Shown piece after piece: positions 23,601 through 38,600 of a stretch of 64,000 nt of DNA. This stretch comes from Manduca sexta (taxonomy: Eukaryota; Arthropoda; Insecta; Lepidoptera; Sphingidae). Each line of letters opens with the position of its first letter. The first letter of the stretch is position 1. Under the pieces are notes generated by a model. The model was not told the DNA's origin, did no database searches, and saw only the letters and a program-made list of their open reading frames with translations. The DNA is taken from contig NC_051142.1 in assembly GCF_014839805.1 (NCBI RefSeq), positions 19,500,589 to 19,564,588 on the forward strand, in the 5' to 3' direction. Both the position numbers and the translations under genes were made by a program.

Positions 23601-26600
23601 TGCAAACGTCTGTCGGGTCAGCTAGTCTACCTATATTTTACAATTATAGAACAGTTTGACTATCCATGCGTAGCCGCAGATCTACATAAGGGTTTTTTGG
23701 GCTGTAGCCTAGGACCCCGTGGATTGAAAATTGAAAAAATTGAAAAACAAATATAAGGGAGGAATATAAGTAGTTAACACATAGCCAAAGCTGTTAGTTT
23801 CTTTTCCAATACTTCCTTAAAGATGTTATTATTTGTGTCTCTGTCGTATTTAATAAATAATATATTTTACTATCCTCTGTTTTCTTCTATGCTGAGAACC
23901 TAACAAAAAACATCGTTATCGAAATTAGTTTTTTGACAAAATGGCAATAATTTGATTAATTAGGCAGGCCCCTAGTCTAGAATTATCCCTGGGTTCCCCC
24001 AACTATCGGTGCGCACCTGTTCAGGCATTCCTAGATTTTGCACGGTTAATTGAACTGAATGAAGTGATCAGTAATTTGGCGAAGAAGTAACGGCACCATA
24101 ATATACTTGGCATTACAAAGTAATTATTTTAGAACACAGTTCTCCGTTCATTATGACGGAGTTTAGATGTGAATTTCATGTTTCTGAGTAGTCACACTGA
24201 ACACGGAGTCCTTTAAACTACAACTCTACAGTTTATTATTGTCGTTTGGTGGCAGCAGTAGCGGTCCTAAACCACGCGAGGGTTCAGGCGAAAGCAAAAA
24301 GAAACGAGACTTTTACTGGTTGTAAATCTCTCATATGTGGGAGTCCGCCTGGGTAGTTACCACCGCTATGTCTTTTTCTGCCGCCAAGCAGCAGGGTGTA
24401 GTCACTGTTGTATTCCGGTTTGAAGAACATTGTAACCAGTGTAACTACTGGACATAATAAGACTTAACATCTCACGTCTCAGCGAGCGTAGTGGAATACC
24501 AAACAATACTTTGAGATTCAACGGTGTTGGATGGTGTTTCTAGAGTTTATGGGCGAAGTATCAGGCGAACGGTAAACTCGTCACGTCATTCAAAGCAATA
24601 AAAAAATATATATCTTCAAAATCGAAGCCCGAATCCAGCCTGTAACACAGTATTACAAATACCGACACAATAGGAACCAATTGATCAATTTAGTGTGTGT
24701 TCATTTTGGACAGGAAGCTTATGAATAGGCTGTGACGAATAGGAGTATATATTTTTAACAATACGCGAGTGATCGGCTGTCGTGCGACGAGACGAGCATG
24801 ACACTCGTCTGTAGCGCCTGGCGATAAGCATTAGCAAAGCTTCGTTCAACCTAAATGTATAAGTGGTTTGCGCTGATTATAAGTTACCTAAGTGGTAATT
24901 GCTTCGTACTGATCGCAGTTGTCTTCAATGTGAAGCATAAGAGTATTCATATATAATTAGCAGAACAAGGATGAGCGACGGTAGGTGCCGCGTACGACTC
25001 CTTGGAATCGGTGTCATATTATAAGTTTGTATCACGTAAATATGATGGAAAAACACCAATATTCTATCTCCAAATCGGCTATAAACGGCAATCCGGGCAA
25101 GGAATTGAAAATTATAATATTTTTTCTAGATTTCGAACCCAGAATATCACGTTTCATCGCTACGCCAATGACGCTAATAAATTTCGACGATGTTACAATG
25201 TGTCAAGACTTCACTTGAGGGCCAAATTTCAGCGCCATTGCAATAGAAAATTACGAAAATTACTCATTATAGAATGAATACTAATTAATTAGCAACTGGT
25301 TGGCGTAGTTACGTAACTGTCATGGCGGTTGCCGGATGTGACGTCATCTGTCAAGTTCAGCTGTCAAGTTTAGTATCTTTCCCACCGCGGCTTTCGATGC
25401 ACGCGTTATAGTATTGCAAAAACGTTTCGTAAATCGCGTGTGTAGTGAAGCGTTGGTTTCGTTTGGAACTGTTTTTGTGGTACTATTTGGAGTTTTAATT
25501 TGATTTTAGTATTTTTAAGTGTATGTAATTGATACGTACAATATTTAGATATGATTTAGAAAGTTTGTTACATTGTTGTCATACCTACTTATCTGAAATT
25601 TTGAATAAAACCGGCATTTGATTTGGCACTTAGGTTCAGGCGAAACTTGGTACCTAAATATCGACCTTTCAGTATGTGAATTAGGTAGAGTGTGTCTTAA
25701 ATCATTGCCCAGAAACCACTGTCACTTCTAAGTTATATTCCTAATGCTTTTTAAATTAAACATTTACCGTCTACCAAGGAATGATTCAAAATTAAATATT
25801 AAAACTAACTATTTTCGTTTTTTCGTCCTCCTCTTTAGGTATAAGTACGAAAAAAAAGGAATTAATGTTCCCAATTCTATTTTAGTTTTCGTATCATTCT
25901 GTGATAGGAGGTAAGACTATCGCCATATCTTAATTAACATTTATATTCCAATGAGAAAGTTTGACAAGTTAACGCAAAAACCATAACGGAGTTGTATAAT
26001 ATCAGCCCTGTATTATATACTGTCCCACTGTTGGGCACGGGCCTCCTCTACTACTGAGAGCGAACGGAGATGTATGAAACTTGGCATATAGATTGACCAT
26101 ATTGTAGTTTTTAAAACATTTTTTTTTTACCGGAAAAATAGAGTTCTTTGTAGCAGAATATGTCTTTTCATCTAGGTATGAGGAATACCTATTTATGGAT
26201 AAGTAGAGGTTGTTCACTTCTTCGTCCGTGTGAAAAAGAATTTCCCGGTATAAAAGTCCTTATAACCTATAGGAGTAAATTACGGGAACAAAAAGTAATC
26301 CAAAACATTTTTTTACCTGTTTGATAAATTTCATCCGAATCCATTCAGCTGTTTCTGAGCTTTCTTCTAATAAACATCTTAACATTTTCACAGTATATAG
26401 CATTTATATTAATAGTAAGATTTGAAGGAAACCACGTTTATTTAGTGATAGGGGAATCCTCTAAATTATTGACTGCTAGTCCTGGCTGAAAGGAGGGCAC
26501 TACGAATTCCATGACTTCTATGCTGCCACTCTACCAATGACCCTCAAAGGCCAGTTTCTTCATCAGATTATAAACTCTTATTTTTTATTGACATTTTAAC

Positions 26601-29600
26601 AAAAACATTTAGCAACACCGTGGGAGTATATTGTATTATAATTCGCGGCTTAGGAACTTATGCAAAATATATTTTTGTTATTAGCTTCTTTTTTCGACAC
26701 AAAATAGTAACTAAAATTATAGTAAGTACAAACACTCATTAGTCGCAACGTAGTTGACGCAACTCTCAAGTTCAACTAATCCGTTGATTAGTTTGGCAAT
26801 TTAGTTGGAGCAATTGTAAGTTTTATGGTCATTGTTTAAAAACCAAATATTGACACCTCTTTGCCAGCATTTTGTGTCGTATGACAGTTTTATTACCTTT
26901 AGCATCACTAAGCGGACAAATTCGGGGGGAAATGATAGCAAGTGATAAGCGTTTGATAACAGATAAGTAACGTTTTATGTATAATAATACGAATCGGTAT
27001 CTAGTAGTACAGTGTAATGATTTCTTATGTTTACGCGAATGTTAGACATTGAAATAACATTATTTTGGCGGATTTTTTCGTGATTTTTGTATTATAATTT
27101 TCTGCTGACATTTCGAAGACTTCCTTCGTGGTCATTGCGTCGACCGTGGTGTTGCTCATCTGAAAAGTCAGTTATAATATCTACCTACTTTTTGCAAATA
27201 TACAAAAATTTTGAAATTTGTAGCTGGTTCCGCTCCGATCTACGCAGAATGAGTTCACAGTGTCTTGAAGTCTAACAAGTCTTTTGGGTTCCGATGTAAT
27301 TACATGTAGGACAGGATTCCAGGCTTGTGCAAACTTCCAACCATATACTCTATTGAAATTCGGATACTTTTTAATATCAATAGCCTTGCGAATCATCTTA
27401 GGCAGGAATCGATGTCCTTTGGCAAGGATTTGTCTTGTCTAATCGCAGATAATCCTCAACAAAAACCACGAAGAAATCCTCAAAATAGTTTAATTTCGAC
27501 GGTAGTACAGTGATTACGATTACAAATGAATCATCAACGAAATATGTTCTTCTTTGGGTATGTTTATTAGTTTATTGCTTTATGTAACGTAGAGGTTTCA
27601 ATACTTTTTTTCTCATGGACCATTTTCAAAATTTTGCTGGTTCCCGGGGACCTCCTGCGGCAAAATGTTTACTATATTCCCCAGAATATACAAGTTCATA
27701 CACGTAACAGTCGCTGAGCTTCTTAAAACATTACCTGCCTACATTCATAGGTGAAGTCAAGCCAACATTTTAGTTATTTACTATTAAAACCAGATAATTT
27801 TTTGTGGGTCTCCGCTTACGAATTGTGACTCCCCATTTTTTTTTGTCACGCCAACGTAGACCCCGTCGACTCTCCTGTGGACCTCTGGGGGTCAACCAAG
27901 TCCACTTTGGGAATCAATGATAACACGTCACTGTGCAGCAACGTTGCGCTAGCAAGCGGTATATTGACCACACATTCATAGAAGCTGAAAACTGTGTTTA
28001 TTTATCTTTAATCATTGTTTCGGATTACCAGTAGATGCACAGCAACGATACAAGCAAAAAATAACTAAAAATATACGTATACAACATTAGCTAAATTCTG
28101 TGCTCTTCAAGTAGGCAACCACAGCTTATATGTATTACGCCAATAAATGGTTTACAACAAATTTATTAACAACATATTTACCTACCTAATTGATACGTAT
28201 TTTCGCGATAGCTGAACGTAAGAAAACAAATAGTTGGCTGAGAACCGACACATCTAGATTTGGCGATTTGACACACCCACGTGATACTAAAACATTGTTT
28301 CTATACTAATAGTGTTTGACTATAGTATAGTATATATACGATAATGTGTAACCAGTATGTGTTTTGTATTATAATAACATAGAAACTTAGTGGAAATAAC
28401 TAATCTACGCTTGAAAGGCAATAATATCTAAGCGACAACCAGTAAATTTCTGAGTAGAGTGGTTTAAAATTTATAACAATACAACTTTTTATTTTATAAA
28501 GATGTAGCCTAATGATATTAAAATTGTTCTAGAGCTACAAAACCTAGTTGATGATAAATGACGCAGAAAAACATGGCGATTCTAAAAATTTATAGAATAC
28601 ATTTTTGGTATATTTGTCGCTTAGATATATTGCCTTTCAAGCGTCGCAATATTGCATACAAACGCCCGCGTCATTGCCTAGTCCGCGGCAAAGGGTCCTG
28701 GGACAGTGTCAGCAGACCTCCATCCAATATTTTTCGCTTTCGCAGCTGCTATTTTGTCTGTTTCCCCTGATTCTTATTCTCTACTTTACTCTCATGTGAC
28801 GACAGTCAATCCGACATCAGTTCAATCGGTGAATGACGTTTAACTATGTCCAATTTTAAGGCGATGCTACCAGCGAAACGGCGCGCTAACCATATTTTTA
28901 GAAGCTACCTCGCTCTATTGAAAATATATGATTAATGTATAATATATAGTTCTACAATATGTTATATTTATTTTGGTGGTTTAATATTTTTTTATAATGT
29001 TGATATTATTTTATAAATTTCATAATAAAAATCACACTAAAAATATCGATTCTGGGTATTTCCTAAAATACACGTTCAATTTGCAACCAACATTATTAGA
29101 CAATTTATAAATATCTTGGTACTCAAATATTTTAAAAAAGAACGAATAATTATTTTTTACAGAAATTATTCGTAATTCTTTGCATATTAAAAATATGCAA
29201 CGACTTCTCAAGGCCCTTTACACGGGGCCAAAAACAATCCTAAACCCTATATTCAAATCGACAGTGCATATGGACCAATCAGAATATTTGTCTGACATGC
29301 TTACAGGTGACGTATTTGATATTCATATTTCTTTCTTGACATTGATCCGTAGTTAGAGATAGTTAGCGATTGGTATAGTCAGATTATTGTAACGAGGTGA
29401 TAATTTAATAATCTGACCACGATGTTTAGATGTTTGATTGCAGCATCAATATACTGAGATGTGTCGATCGAGTGGAGTTAATACTTCGCTTATCGATTAT
29501 GTAGATAATTAGGTCCAATGGTGGATTGTTCGTTCTTGCCGACCGGCCCAGACCTAAAAATTTGTCGCTATTAGGCACGGGGTTAGAGAAAAAATATATA

Positions 29601-32600
29601 TATATCAAGCAAATAAAAAAGCGTTCACACCCACTCTTAACTGGCAAATACGACACAATTAAAAAAATAAGGAATTTTGCCGCCCCCCTAAAGTGACGCC
29701 TGAGGCGGGCCGCCCCTATTGCTTCATCTACGCCACGCCACTGAATAACTCTTATAGCCCTGACAAGGGAAAATAATACCCAATAAAACAACAAAAAAAG
29801 ACAATTGGACTATCGCCATAACATAATTTTATATTCCACAAAGGACATGTCCGCTTTGTCTATGAGCCATGAATTCCAACCAACCTCAAACTTATTGGAT
29901 AATAAAGTGCCAGAAATGTGGAGCTTAGAATCCTCATTAGAATCATAAACATAATAATTTTAGATATATCCATTTATAAGAAAATAAGAAAGAATTATCT
30001 TGGCAGAGTAACTCACAAAATAACTTCATTGATTCGTTAAAAGAAGCGGAATGGGTGCCTAGAATTATGTATTTTTTACAAAAGTAGCTGTCAGTTATTG
30101 TCATTCGCGGGATATAAAGGGAAATAAAATATAAAAAAATGTAATTCGCGGTTATTCTTAGAGACAAAATATAAACCTTTTTTTTTGTCAATTGTAGTTA
30201 TTTTGGGGCTTGCGTTCCAATATAGCAACATTATACTTATTGCGAAAGCGTCCATTTCAAGTAAAATAAAATAACTAAAATCTCAAAAACGGAGATATTT
30301 AAAATTAAATGATCAATTTTAATGAGCTCGTTCGAGTTCTCACCAAATATATACTTAGTCTGGCCATAAATACTGTTACACTTAATTATAAAAAAATATT
30401 ACATTTGAATTTCGAATCTGTCATTTTTATACGATTGTTCATTGTGTTTTCTCATTTTGGCGCCAATACATTGTAAAATATTTTGCGATATTAAAATGGT
30501 GTGGGGTGATAAAGAGAACCGAATCGCTGTGATAGCATTACACAAAGTAGGTATGGAGCCAAATGCAATTTTTAAAACTCTCCATACACTTGGTATTAGT
30601 AAAATGTTTGTGTACCGGGCTATTAATAGGTACAATGAGACCTCCTCTGTTTGTGACAGAAAAGATCTGGCCGTCCACGTAGTGTTCGTACGAAAAAGGT
30701 GGTCAAAGCAGTAAGGGAAAGAATTCGAAGAAATCCTGTCCGAAAGCAAAAGATTTTATCTCGGGAAATGAAGATAGCACCTAGAACCATGTCGCGTATT
30801 TTAAAAGATGACTTAGGACTTGCAGCCTATAAGAGACGCACTGGCCATTTCTTAACTGATAATTTAAAGAAGAATAGGGTGGTAAAATCGAAACAACTAC
30901 TGAAGCGGTACGCAAAGGGAGGTCACAGAAAAATTTTGTTTACGGATGAGAAAATTTTTACAATTGAGCAACATTTTAACAAACAAAATGACCGTATTTA
31001 TGCTCAAAGCTCTAAGGAAGCTTCCCAATTAGTCGACAGAGTGCAACGTGGACATTATCCGACTTCAGTGATGGTTTGGTGGGGTGTTAGCTATGAAGGA
31101 GTGACTGAGCCATATTTTTGTGAAAAGGTATCAAAACATCGGCACAAGTGTATCAAGATACCATTCTTGAGAAGGTAGTTAAGCCCCTTAACATCACCAT
31201 GTTCAATAACCAAGTATGGTCCTTCCAGCAAGACTCGGCGCCGGGTCATAAAGCTCGGTCCACGCAGTCTTGGTTGGAATCGAACGTTTCGGACTTCATC
31301 AGAGCTGAAGACTGGCCGTCGTCTAGTCCCGATCTTAATCCGCTGGATTATGATTTGTGGTCAGTTTTAGAGAGTACAGCTTGCTCTAAACGCCATGATA
31401 ATTTGGAGTCCCTAAAACAATCTATACGATAGGCAGTGAAGAATTTTCCCATGGAAAGAGTGCGTGCTTCTATTGATAACTGGCCTCATCGTTTAAAGGA
31501 CTGTATTGCAGCCAATGGAGACCACTTCGAATAAGCTTTTTATATTTTTAATTGTTTTATATTTATGTATTAAACTGACACACTGTAAAAGTAATAAATG
31601 TTATTTGCAGTTAACAATTTTCTTTTTTCTTTATTACAATATTTATGGCAAGACTAGGTATAAATAAACTTGGTTAAAATTTTTGTTGCATAAGAAATCG
31701 TTTTTGGACATCTTTCATTAGGCCTATTAATAATAACTAGTTATATAATAAATGTGTTAAAACATTTACAACACATTAGGGGTCAAAAGCTTAAAAATAC
31801 AAGTGTTAACTGCGAATGTTAAAAACTTTAGTTAGCTATTCAAATTTTTTACGTAAGTATGCATAGTTTATTTCATGGCCTCTCTAAAATATTTTTATGT
31901 ATGTATATATTTAAATATTATTATGTGTCTATTAATTTGATTTCAAAAATAATTTGCCCTGTTACAAATCAGAGGAAAATTAGTTTACCACACTTTCCTG
32001 TTATATTTAAGATTTTATTATCCAGTAGGAATGTTATGATATATAAAAATAATTTTAACAAAAAATTAAACCGCCTTCAAAAACCACTCAAAACCAAAAA
32101 ATAATTTCACATAACAGGTATATATTGGATACCAATTTTGGAGTCGGTGCCTAATTAAAATTGCTTGTTAAGCTATATTTGATGCATAGTCCATCTGTGA
32201 GCTAAATTTCTTTCAAATCAATTAAAAGGAGTAGGTTTGAATTTACTACTAACAAACATACATAGTAAAAGGTGTAATACCAATCACATGTGTGGTGTTT
32301 CATCTTTTTATTTCCTCTTTTTTCGGGGCAGGGAGTGTAATACACCCACATTTGACCAGGTATATGTAACAGGGAAAGAATTTGGGTAGTGTACAGTTCA
32401 CAAATTTAAATATATCCTTAATAGCTTCCATTTGCTGTGCTGCGGCGGTGTGTTCATTTTCGGTGACGATCTGACTTGCTGACTTTTTACGCTAGCAGCA
32501 CATTGTTTTCGTATATTTGTAAATGTATTTATCTAGCTTAACTAGCATTTTTAATTAGGCACCGACTCCAAAATTGGTATCCAATATATCATACCTGTTA

Positions 32601-35600
32601 TGTGAATTTATTTATGGTTTTGAGTGGCTTTTGAAGGCGGTTTAATTTTTTCTTAAAATTATTTTTATTTTTTGCTTTTTTGTCTCGATGGCGTAGTTGT
32701 GTTTCGCTCACGATACGACTATCGCGCTGAGGACTTATACATCTGAGTACCACTGAAAAAGGGAAAAGGTGTGATGCTAAATATATGTATGTAAGAAGTA
32801 GATTCAAGCAAACCTAACGCAAAAACACAACTGATATATTTGTCTCACAGTACAACTATTGCACTGTGGTGTGACACCTCTGCCTACCCCTGAAAAGGGG
32901 AAAAGGTATGATGCTATATATGTATGTATGTAAGAAGTAGAGTCAACTAAACCCAACGCAAAAACACAACTAATGTATTGTGCTCGCAGTACGATTATCG
33001 CGCTGAAATGTTACACCTCTGCCTACCCCTGAAAAGGGGAAAAGTTGTGATGCTATATGTATGTATGTAAGAAGTAGATTCAAGCAAACCTAACGCAAAA
33101 ACACAACTGATATATTTCGATCATAGTACAATTATCGCGCTGTGGTGTTACATCTGTGCCTACCTCTAAAAAGAGGAAAAGGTGTGATGCTATATACATA
33201 TATTATGTATGCATGTAAGAAGTAGAGTCAATTAAACCCAACCCAAAAACTCAACTGATATGTTTCACACACAGTATGACTATTGCGCTGAAATGTTACG
33301 CCTCTGCCTACCCCTAACACGGGGAAAAGATGTTATGCTATATGTATAAGTATGTGAGAAGTACACTCAACCCACCTCAATGCAAAAACATAACTAAAAA
33401 CGTCATAGGAAAGCTAAATTCGCGATTTCGTTTTCTTGGACGACATAATTATTCTAGTTTTTTTAGTTTTAAAACCAAACTACTGAAGCAATGTTGAAAA
33501 AAATTTCATGGGACCAATCTGGAGAGAAACTCTTTCGAATAAAAAAAGAATTTTCCAAATCGCTTCATAAATCAGCGAGTTCTGAGGTAACAAATATACA
33601 AAAAAAAAATTAAAAAAAAATCACGTCGAATTGATAACCTATTCCTTTTTTTGAAGTCGGTTAAAAATGACTCATGACATACATTACATGCATTATTATA
33701 ATCATGATATTATAATTCAGTAGGTATAATATTATGATATAAAATGATTCATAACACACATTACATGTATTATTATAATCAAGATATTATAAGCCACTAG
33801 ATATAATATCTCTATATCTATACTATTATATAAATCTGAAATGTTTGTATGTTTGAACGCGCTAATCTCAGGAACTACTGATTCGAAAATAAAAATTATT
33901 TTTGTGTTGGATAGCTCATTTATCGGGAACGGCTATAGGATATATATCATCACGCTATAACCAACAGGAACGGGACAGTAACAAAAAATGTTGCACAAAC
34001 GGGGGAAATGTATTCCTCTTGAGAGCGTCAGTTGCGTGCACTGAGTAAACGGTTCAAATTACGAAACAAGTATATATGATGGAATTGTACCTTTTAAAAA
34101 GTTGTAAAAAATATAATATACAATGAACTCCCCCGCCGCATCTGTCTGCCTGTCCGAATGCGTGAAACTCAAAAACTACTAGATTTAGATGAAGTTTGGT
34201 ATTTAGATCGTTTGGGATCATGGAATGAACATAGACTACTTTCTATCCTGAGAAGATATATACCGTGAGTTTTATAACGGATAACTTTATCACGCGGAGT
34301 GGACCGCGGGCAAAGGCTACTTATGATAAAAATGATTCATAACACACATGTATTATTATAATCAAGATATTATAATCCAGAAATTGGAATGTTATGATAT
34401 AAAATGACTCATGACACATATTACCTGCATGTATACAATATACATACCTATAGATACAGTATCAAATTATCGCTCTATTTTGAGATTAGCTCTGGCTTGT
34501 TGGAAAGCTCATTGAGCTTCATCTGGGTAGCAATAACGCGTTATACCATGTTGTACAGACATGTATTCACATACACTGCACCACTCCTTTGTCCCATGTA
34601 ATATCCTCTACTACTGAGAGGGATTAGGCCTTAGTCCACCACGCTGGCCTAGTGCGTATTAACAAACTTCACATACCCACATATTTCTTATAGAGAACTT
34701 CTCGGGTATACCGATGTTTTCCATCACCGTTAATGCAAAAGATATTTACAAAGAATACTCACATAACTTTAGAAAAGTCAGAAGTGCGTGCTCTTAGGTT
34801 TTGAACCTGCGGACATTCGTCTCGGCAGTCTGTTCCACAACCAACTAGGCTATCCGTGTTCTGTTGCCATTTACTGGACATAATTCCAGATTACGGGCTG
34901 TTTGATACTGAATAGAAAGGCTAATATCACGTTGCCTGACCTGGGATCCAAACATGAGATCTCGACACGCGCGCACGCAATACAACTACACCACCGAGGA
35001 AGCCCATGTTTGATTATAACATGTTATAATGACAGTTAAGGATTTCTTCCATATATTCTGTAACATGTTGCCATTGATATTCTTAAACATGGGTTTATAT
35101 GATAACGATGCAATGACACGAGCTGTCCAATACCATCTTCATGAGGATAGATAGACACAACAGGATTAACTATCAGAGTTCGCAAAGCCTGTGACCTCGC
35201 ACTTTACAACCGAATATAAACGCACTAACGTCTTTTGTTTCATAATACAAAGATCTAGAGGCAAAAAATATATAAAAAACAAGCATTAGACCATATAGCT
35301 TTGTGTTTTTCTCGTCTAACTATTTTTCCTCATAACCCTGAGCGGCTGTTATTACATAAAACATTATAACGTACGTAGTTGTACTATATGCATTATTGTT
35401 CTCGATGCTGTAGGTCGATGGCCTAAAAAATACTCTCGTTCATACACAAATGATTTATAGTTTATTTATATTTTTAAGGACAACACAGATACGTAAGTAA
35501 CATTCACATGAGCTTATATCTATTTCCTAAGTGGCAAGCTGTTTACGCACAGAACTAAGTTCTCGATGCCTCTACATTTCCTCTATCTTATTCCTTGCCG

Positions 35601-38600
35601 ATGCTGTAGGTGCGAGTGACTATAGATTGTCACTGAACGATCTTGGCATTCCACTTTCACTTCTACTCATGCGGTTTAAGGTTCTCCGGTCATGTCCTTT
35701 TCTAAAATATCAGTGGTTTGGTATATTATGAAGTTCCGGTCAGACTCCTAGCGACTCTACTATTAGTCAATTCCTGTATCCTGAGCCTGATCCGTAAAAT
35801 TGACCAATCAGAATAAATTTCTTATGTAGATTGGTCTACTCTTACGAAAATGGATACATAGCGGTTGGGATAGTTTATAGGAGTAGGCCGTATATCCACT
35901 TATATAAAGGCTACTTTTCAAGTTCACAGGATTTCTTTTAATCCCGAAAAGATCTTCATACAAGTGTAGCCGCGCGCGAATGCTTGTAATAAATAAACTA
36001 AAGAGTAAAGTCCTCGCGTACTTACGTAGCCGGAGGTCGCGTAAACATTTACTCAAATAGTTAATGTGATTACAATGACGTTATTGCCTTTTTTGTAATC
36101 ATTCGCACTTCATTCGTACGATGCTTGTGAAGTTTGTAAGGCTTTATATCCGAATATGCGCTCTGGTGGTAACAGACCGACTGATTCCAAAAACTGGTCA
36201 TACTTGCATAAGTTCTTAAAAACACTTATCCTTTATCAACGGATGGTCTGGGGAAGATAGAGGTGCAACCTTTAACGATGTGTCCTTGGATAGATGGAAA
36301 GCCTATTGCCATATCGAGCACAAATTCCAGATTCTCATATGTCAGAGTTCTCCTAGGTAGGTACCACCGCAATATCTATTTCAGCCGCCAAGCAGCAGTG
36401 TGGAGTCACTGTTGTGTTTCGGTTTGAAGGAATTTAGCCCGTGTAAATATTGGACATAATAAGACTTAACATCTCATGTCTCAGGATATCGAGCGCAGTG
36501 GAATACCAAACAATACTTTGTAATTTAAGGTGTTGAATGGTGTTTTTACTGTTTATGGGCGGTCGTATCGCTTATCATCAGGCGAACGGTAAGCTCGTCT
36601 CGTAATTCAAAGCAATGAAAAAAAAATATCGGGCTGACACGGAGTTGTCGAACCGCCCATGCTATACATCTACGCCAATGCGATAATTCAGGTTCTATTT
36701 TTTTAGCAAAATAAAAATCCGGAAGCAGTTGATTTACGTAGAGGCGAGTGATCAGATCGCCTAAAAATATCTACAATTGGACAGCAGCTCGATTTAGTCT
36801 TGCGATGCTCATAAAAAACCAGTATGCATTTTGCTGGATTCGTAGGTGTTTTTCGTCGCTTGATACTATACAAATCATTACGATAACATTAAACGAGTTT
36901 TGAATTAGGTCTCTAAGTCAATGAACTACGTTTATATGACCTTTGTTGTTTTTGTTGATCGTAGAGCCTCGCTGCTATTTCGTCTACTTAAATGTCCTGG
37001 CTCGATAGTGGTACCATAGGAACACAGGGAACTACTGAAAAACAGCAGTATTTACTGTTCCGTGTGGTTAAAAAAATCTGTCCGTTTTATCATTACCAGA
37101 TTTTATCGCGATTTTTAATAATATAATTTTCTCCCGACATTTCGATGACTTTGCAGGCTTTATGGTCTCAGTAACCACCTACATTTTACATTTTTTTTTT
37201 TTCGCTTTTGTCTGTCCAATCCACGCAGAATATGCTCACAGTGTCTTGAAATCTGGCAACCCTAACCCTAAAACTCAAAAATATAAACTGTTTTCTGTTC
37301 CTTTCAACTAAACACAAGACGAACGAGTTCATTACTGTAATGACTGTCCCTAAGCAGTACCAGCATTAGCCAGAACTTATATCTCATTAAGCACTGCACT
37401 CGTCATTCCGATGAATTGTAGATCTTTGCGGCACTAGATAAAGCATGTTGTGACCTACAACGATAATCTACCGACCTCTTAAAGCTAGGATGATACCGCA
37501 AAATCTAAACTGTTTACTAGTTCTAACCTAGATTTAAACGAGTCTTGTTTAACTCAATTATTATTAATTGGAGATCAGCTTGACTCTGATTGGACAGCCA
37601 GGGTGGGGGTAATCTGCTACGATACCAAATTATCTTAAACGATAGCTTTTGATCGTTACTGCGCATGTGTAAAATACGTCCTTTAATAAAAGTAATTAAT
37701 TCGATATTAAATATTATCTGGTATTAAGGGGTAGCTTTATGTTTTGAAATAATTTTTGAATCGGTTCTGGCCTTACAGCTTATTACTTATAAAGAAATAC
37801 GTTTTCCCCTTCAAAATGATTGTTAAATTTTTTAATAAATAAGCGTTGTCACTCTTCAACCAATGAGAAGACGATCACGTACGTAGTATGAGAAGAGTGG
37901 GTTTGACGTGTAAATCCTTATTATTATGATACTTTTTTAAACTATTTTGAAGGAAGGAATGTCCTTTGAATATGGAACGACGATTATCAAAATCTTTTTA
38001 TTATTATGCTCAATGTGTATTTTATCTTTGGTCGGTATGTGTCTCCGATACTTATATGAAATTGTGAAACGTGTAGGTGAATTAACGAATACACCTGCCT
38101 ACCCCGTCAGGGATACAGTTGTGAACTTACACATGCATATGTGACAGATCACGAGGTTGCGAAATAATGCGATAATATTTGTCATAGGATATATCACGCC
38201 AGTAGTGCGAAGTTCAGAATGCTCCTAATATTTGTTAATAATCCCCTTTAAGTAGCGCTATGAATCACCTGATTATAATCATTTCCGTCCGTAATGCTCA
38301 TTTGTCACCTCGCGGAGTGGCATTGCAGATACGTATTAGTAGATAATTCAGCATTTTATTTATTTAAACTATACCTACATATATTAAATGTATAAGTGGA
38401 CTTAAAGCCTGAGGTATTGTTTAACAGTTAACCTTTGGCTGCAGCAGAGAGGAGACAATGTGGGTGTATATAAAACAAAAATAAGATTATACCTATAAGT
38501 GGCGAAAGGTGAAAGTTTCCGAAAATGAACCTGAAACAAATAGGTACTATGTTTAAATGCGACCTGCAACTCGTTGTAGCGATAATTAATTTCTACATAA

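Noticed and set aside
29426..29794. 122-codon minus-strand ORF
   Set aside because: It spans a dispersed repeat (cagtggcgtggcgtagatga, gcctcaggcgtcactt) and has no recognisable protein features.
30442..30714. Earlier start for the maT transposase
   Set aside because: The codons before 30496 belong to the untranslated part of the element; [12 protein letters not shown] is the natural start.
32690..33400. CRISPR-like regular repeats
   Set aside because: Units of about 137 bp are adjacent and diverged, with no short repeat/unique spacer pattern; this is a eukaryotic tandem repeat.
37959..38144. A fourth ACC leader exon
   Set aside because: It has a hydrophobic start like the other leaders, but no good donor in the phase-2 register before its stop codon.
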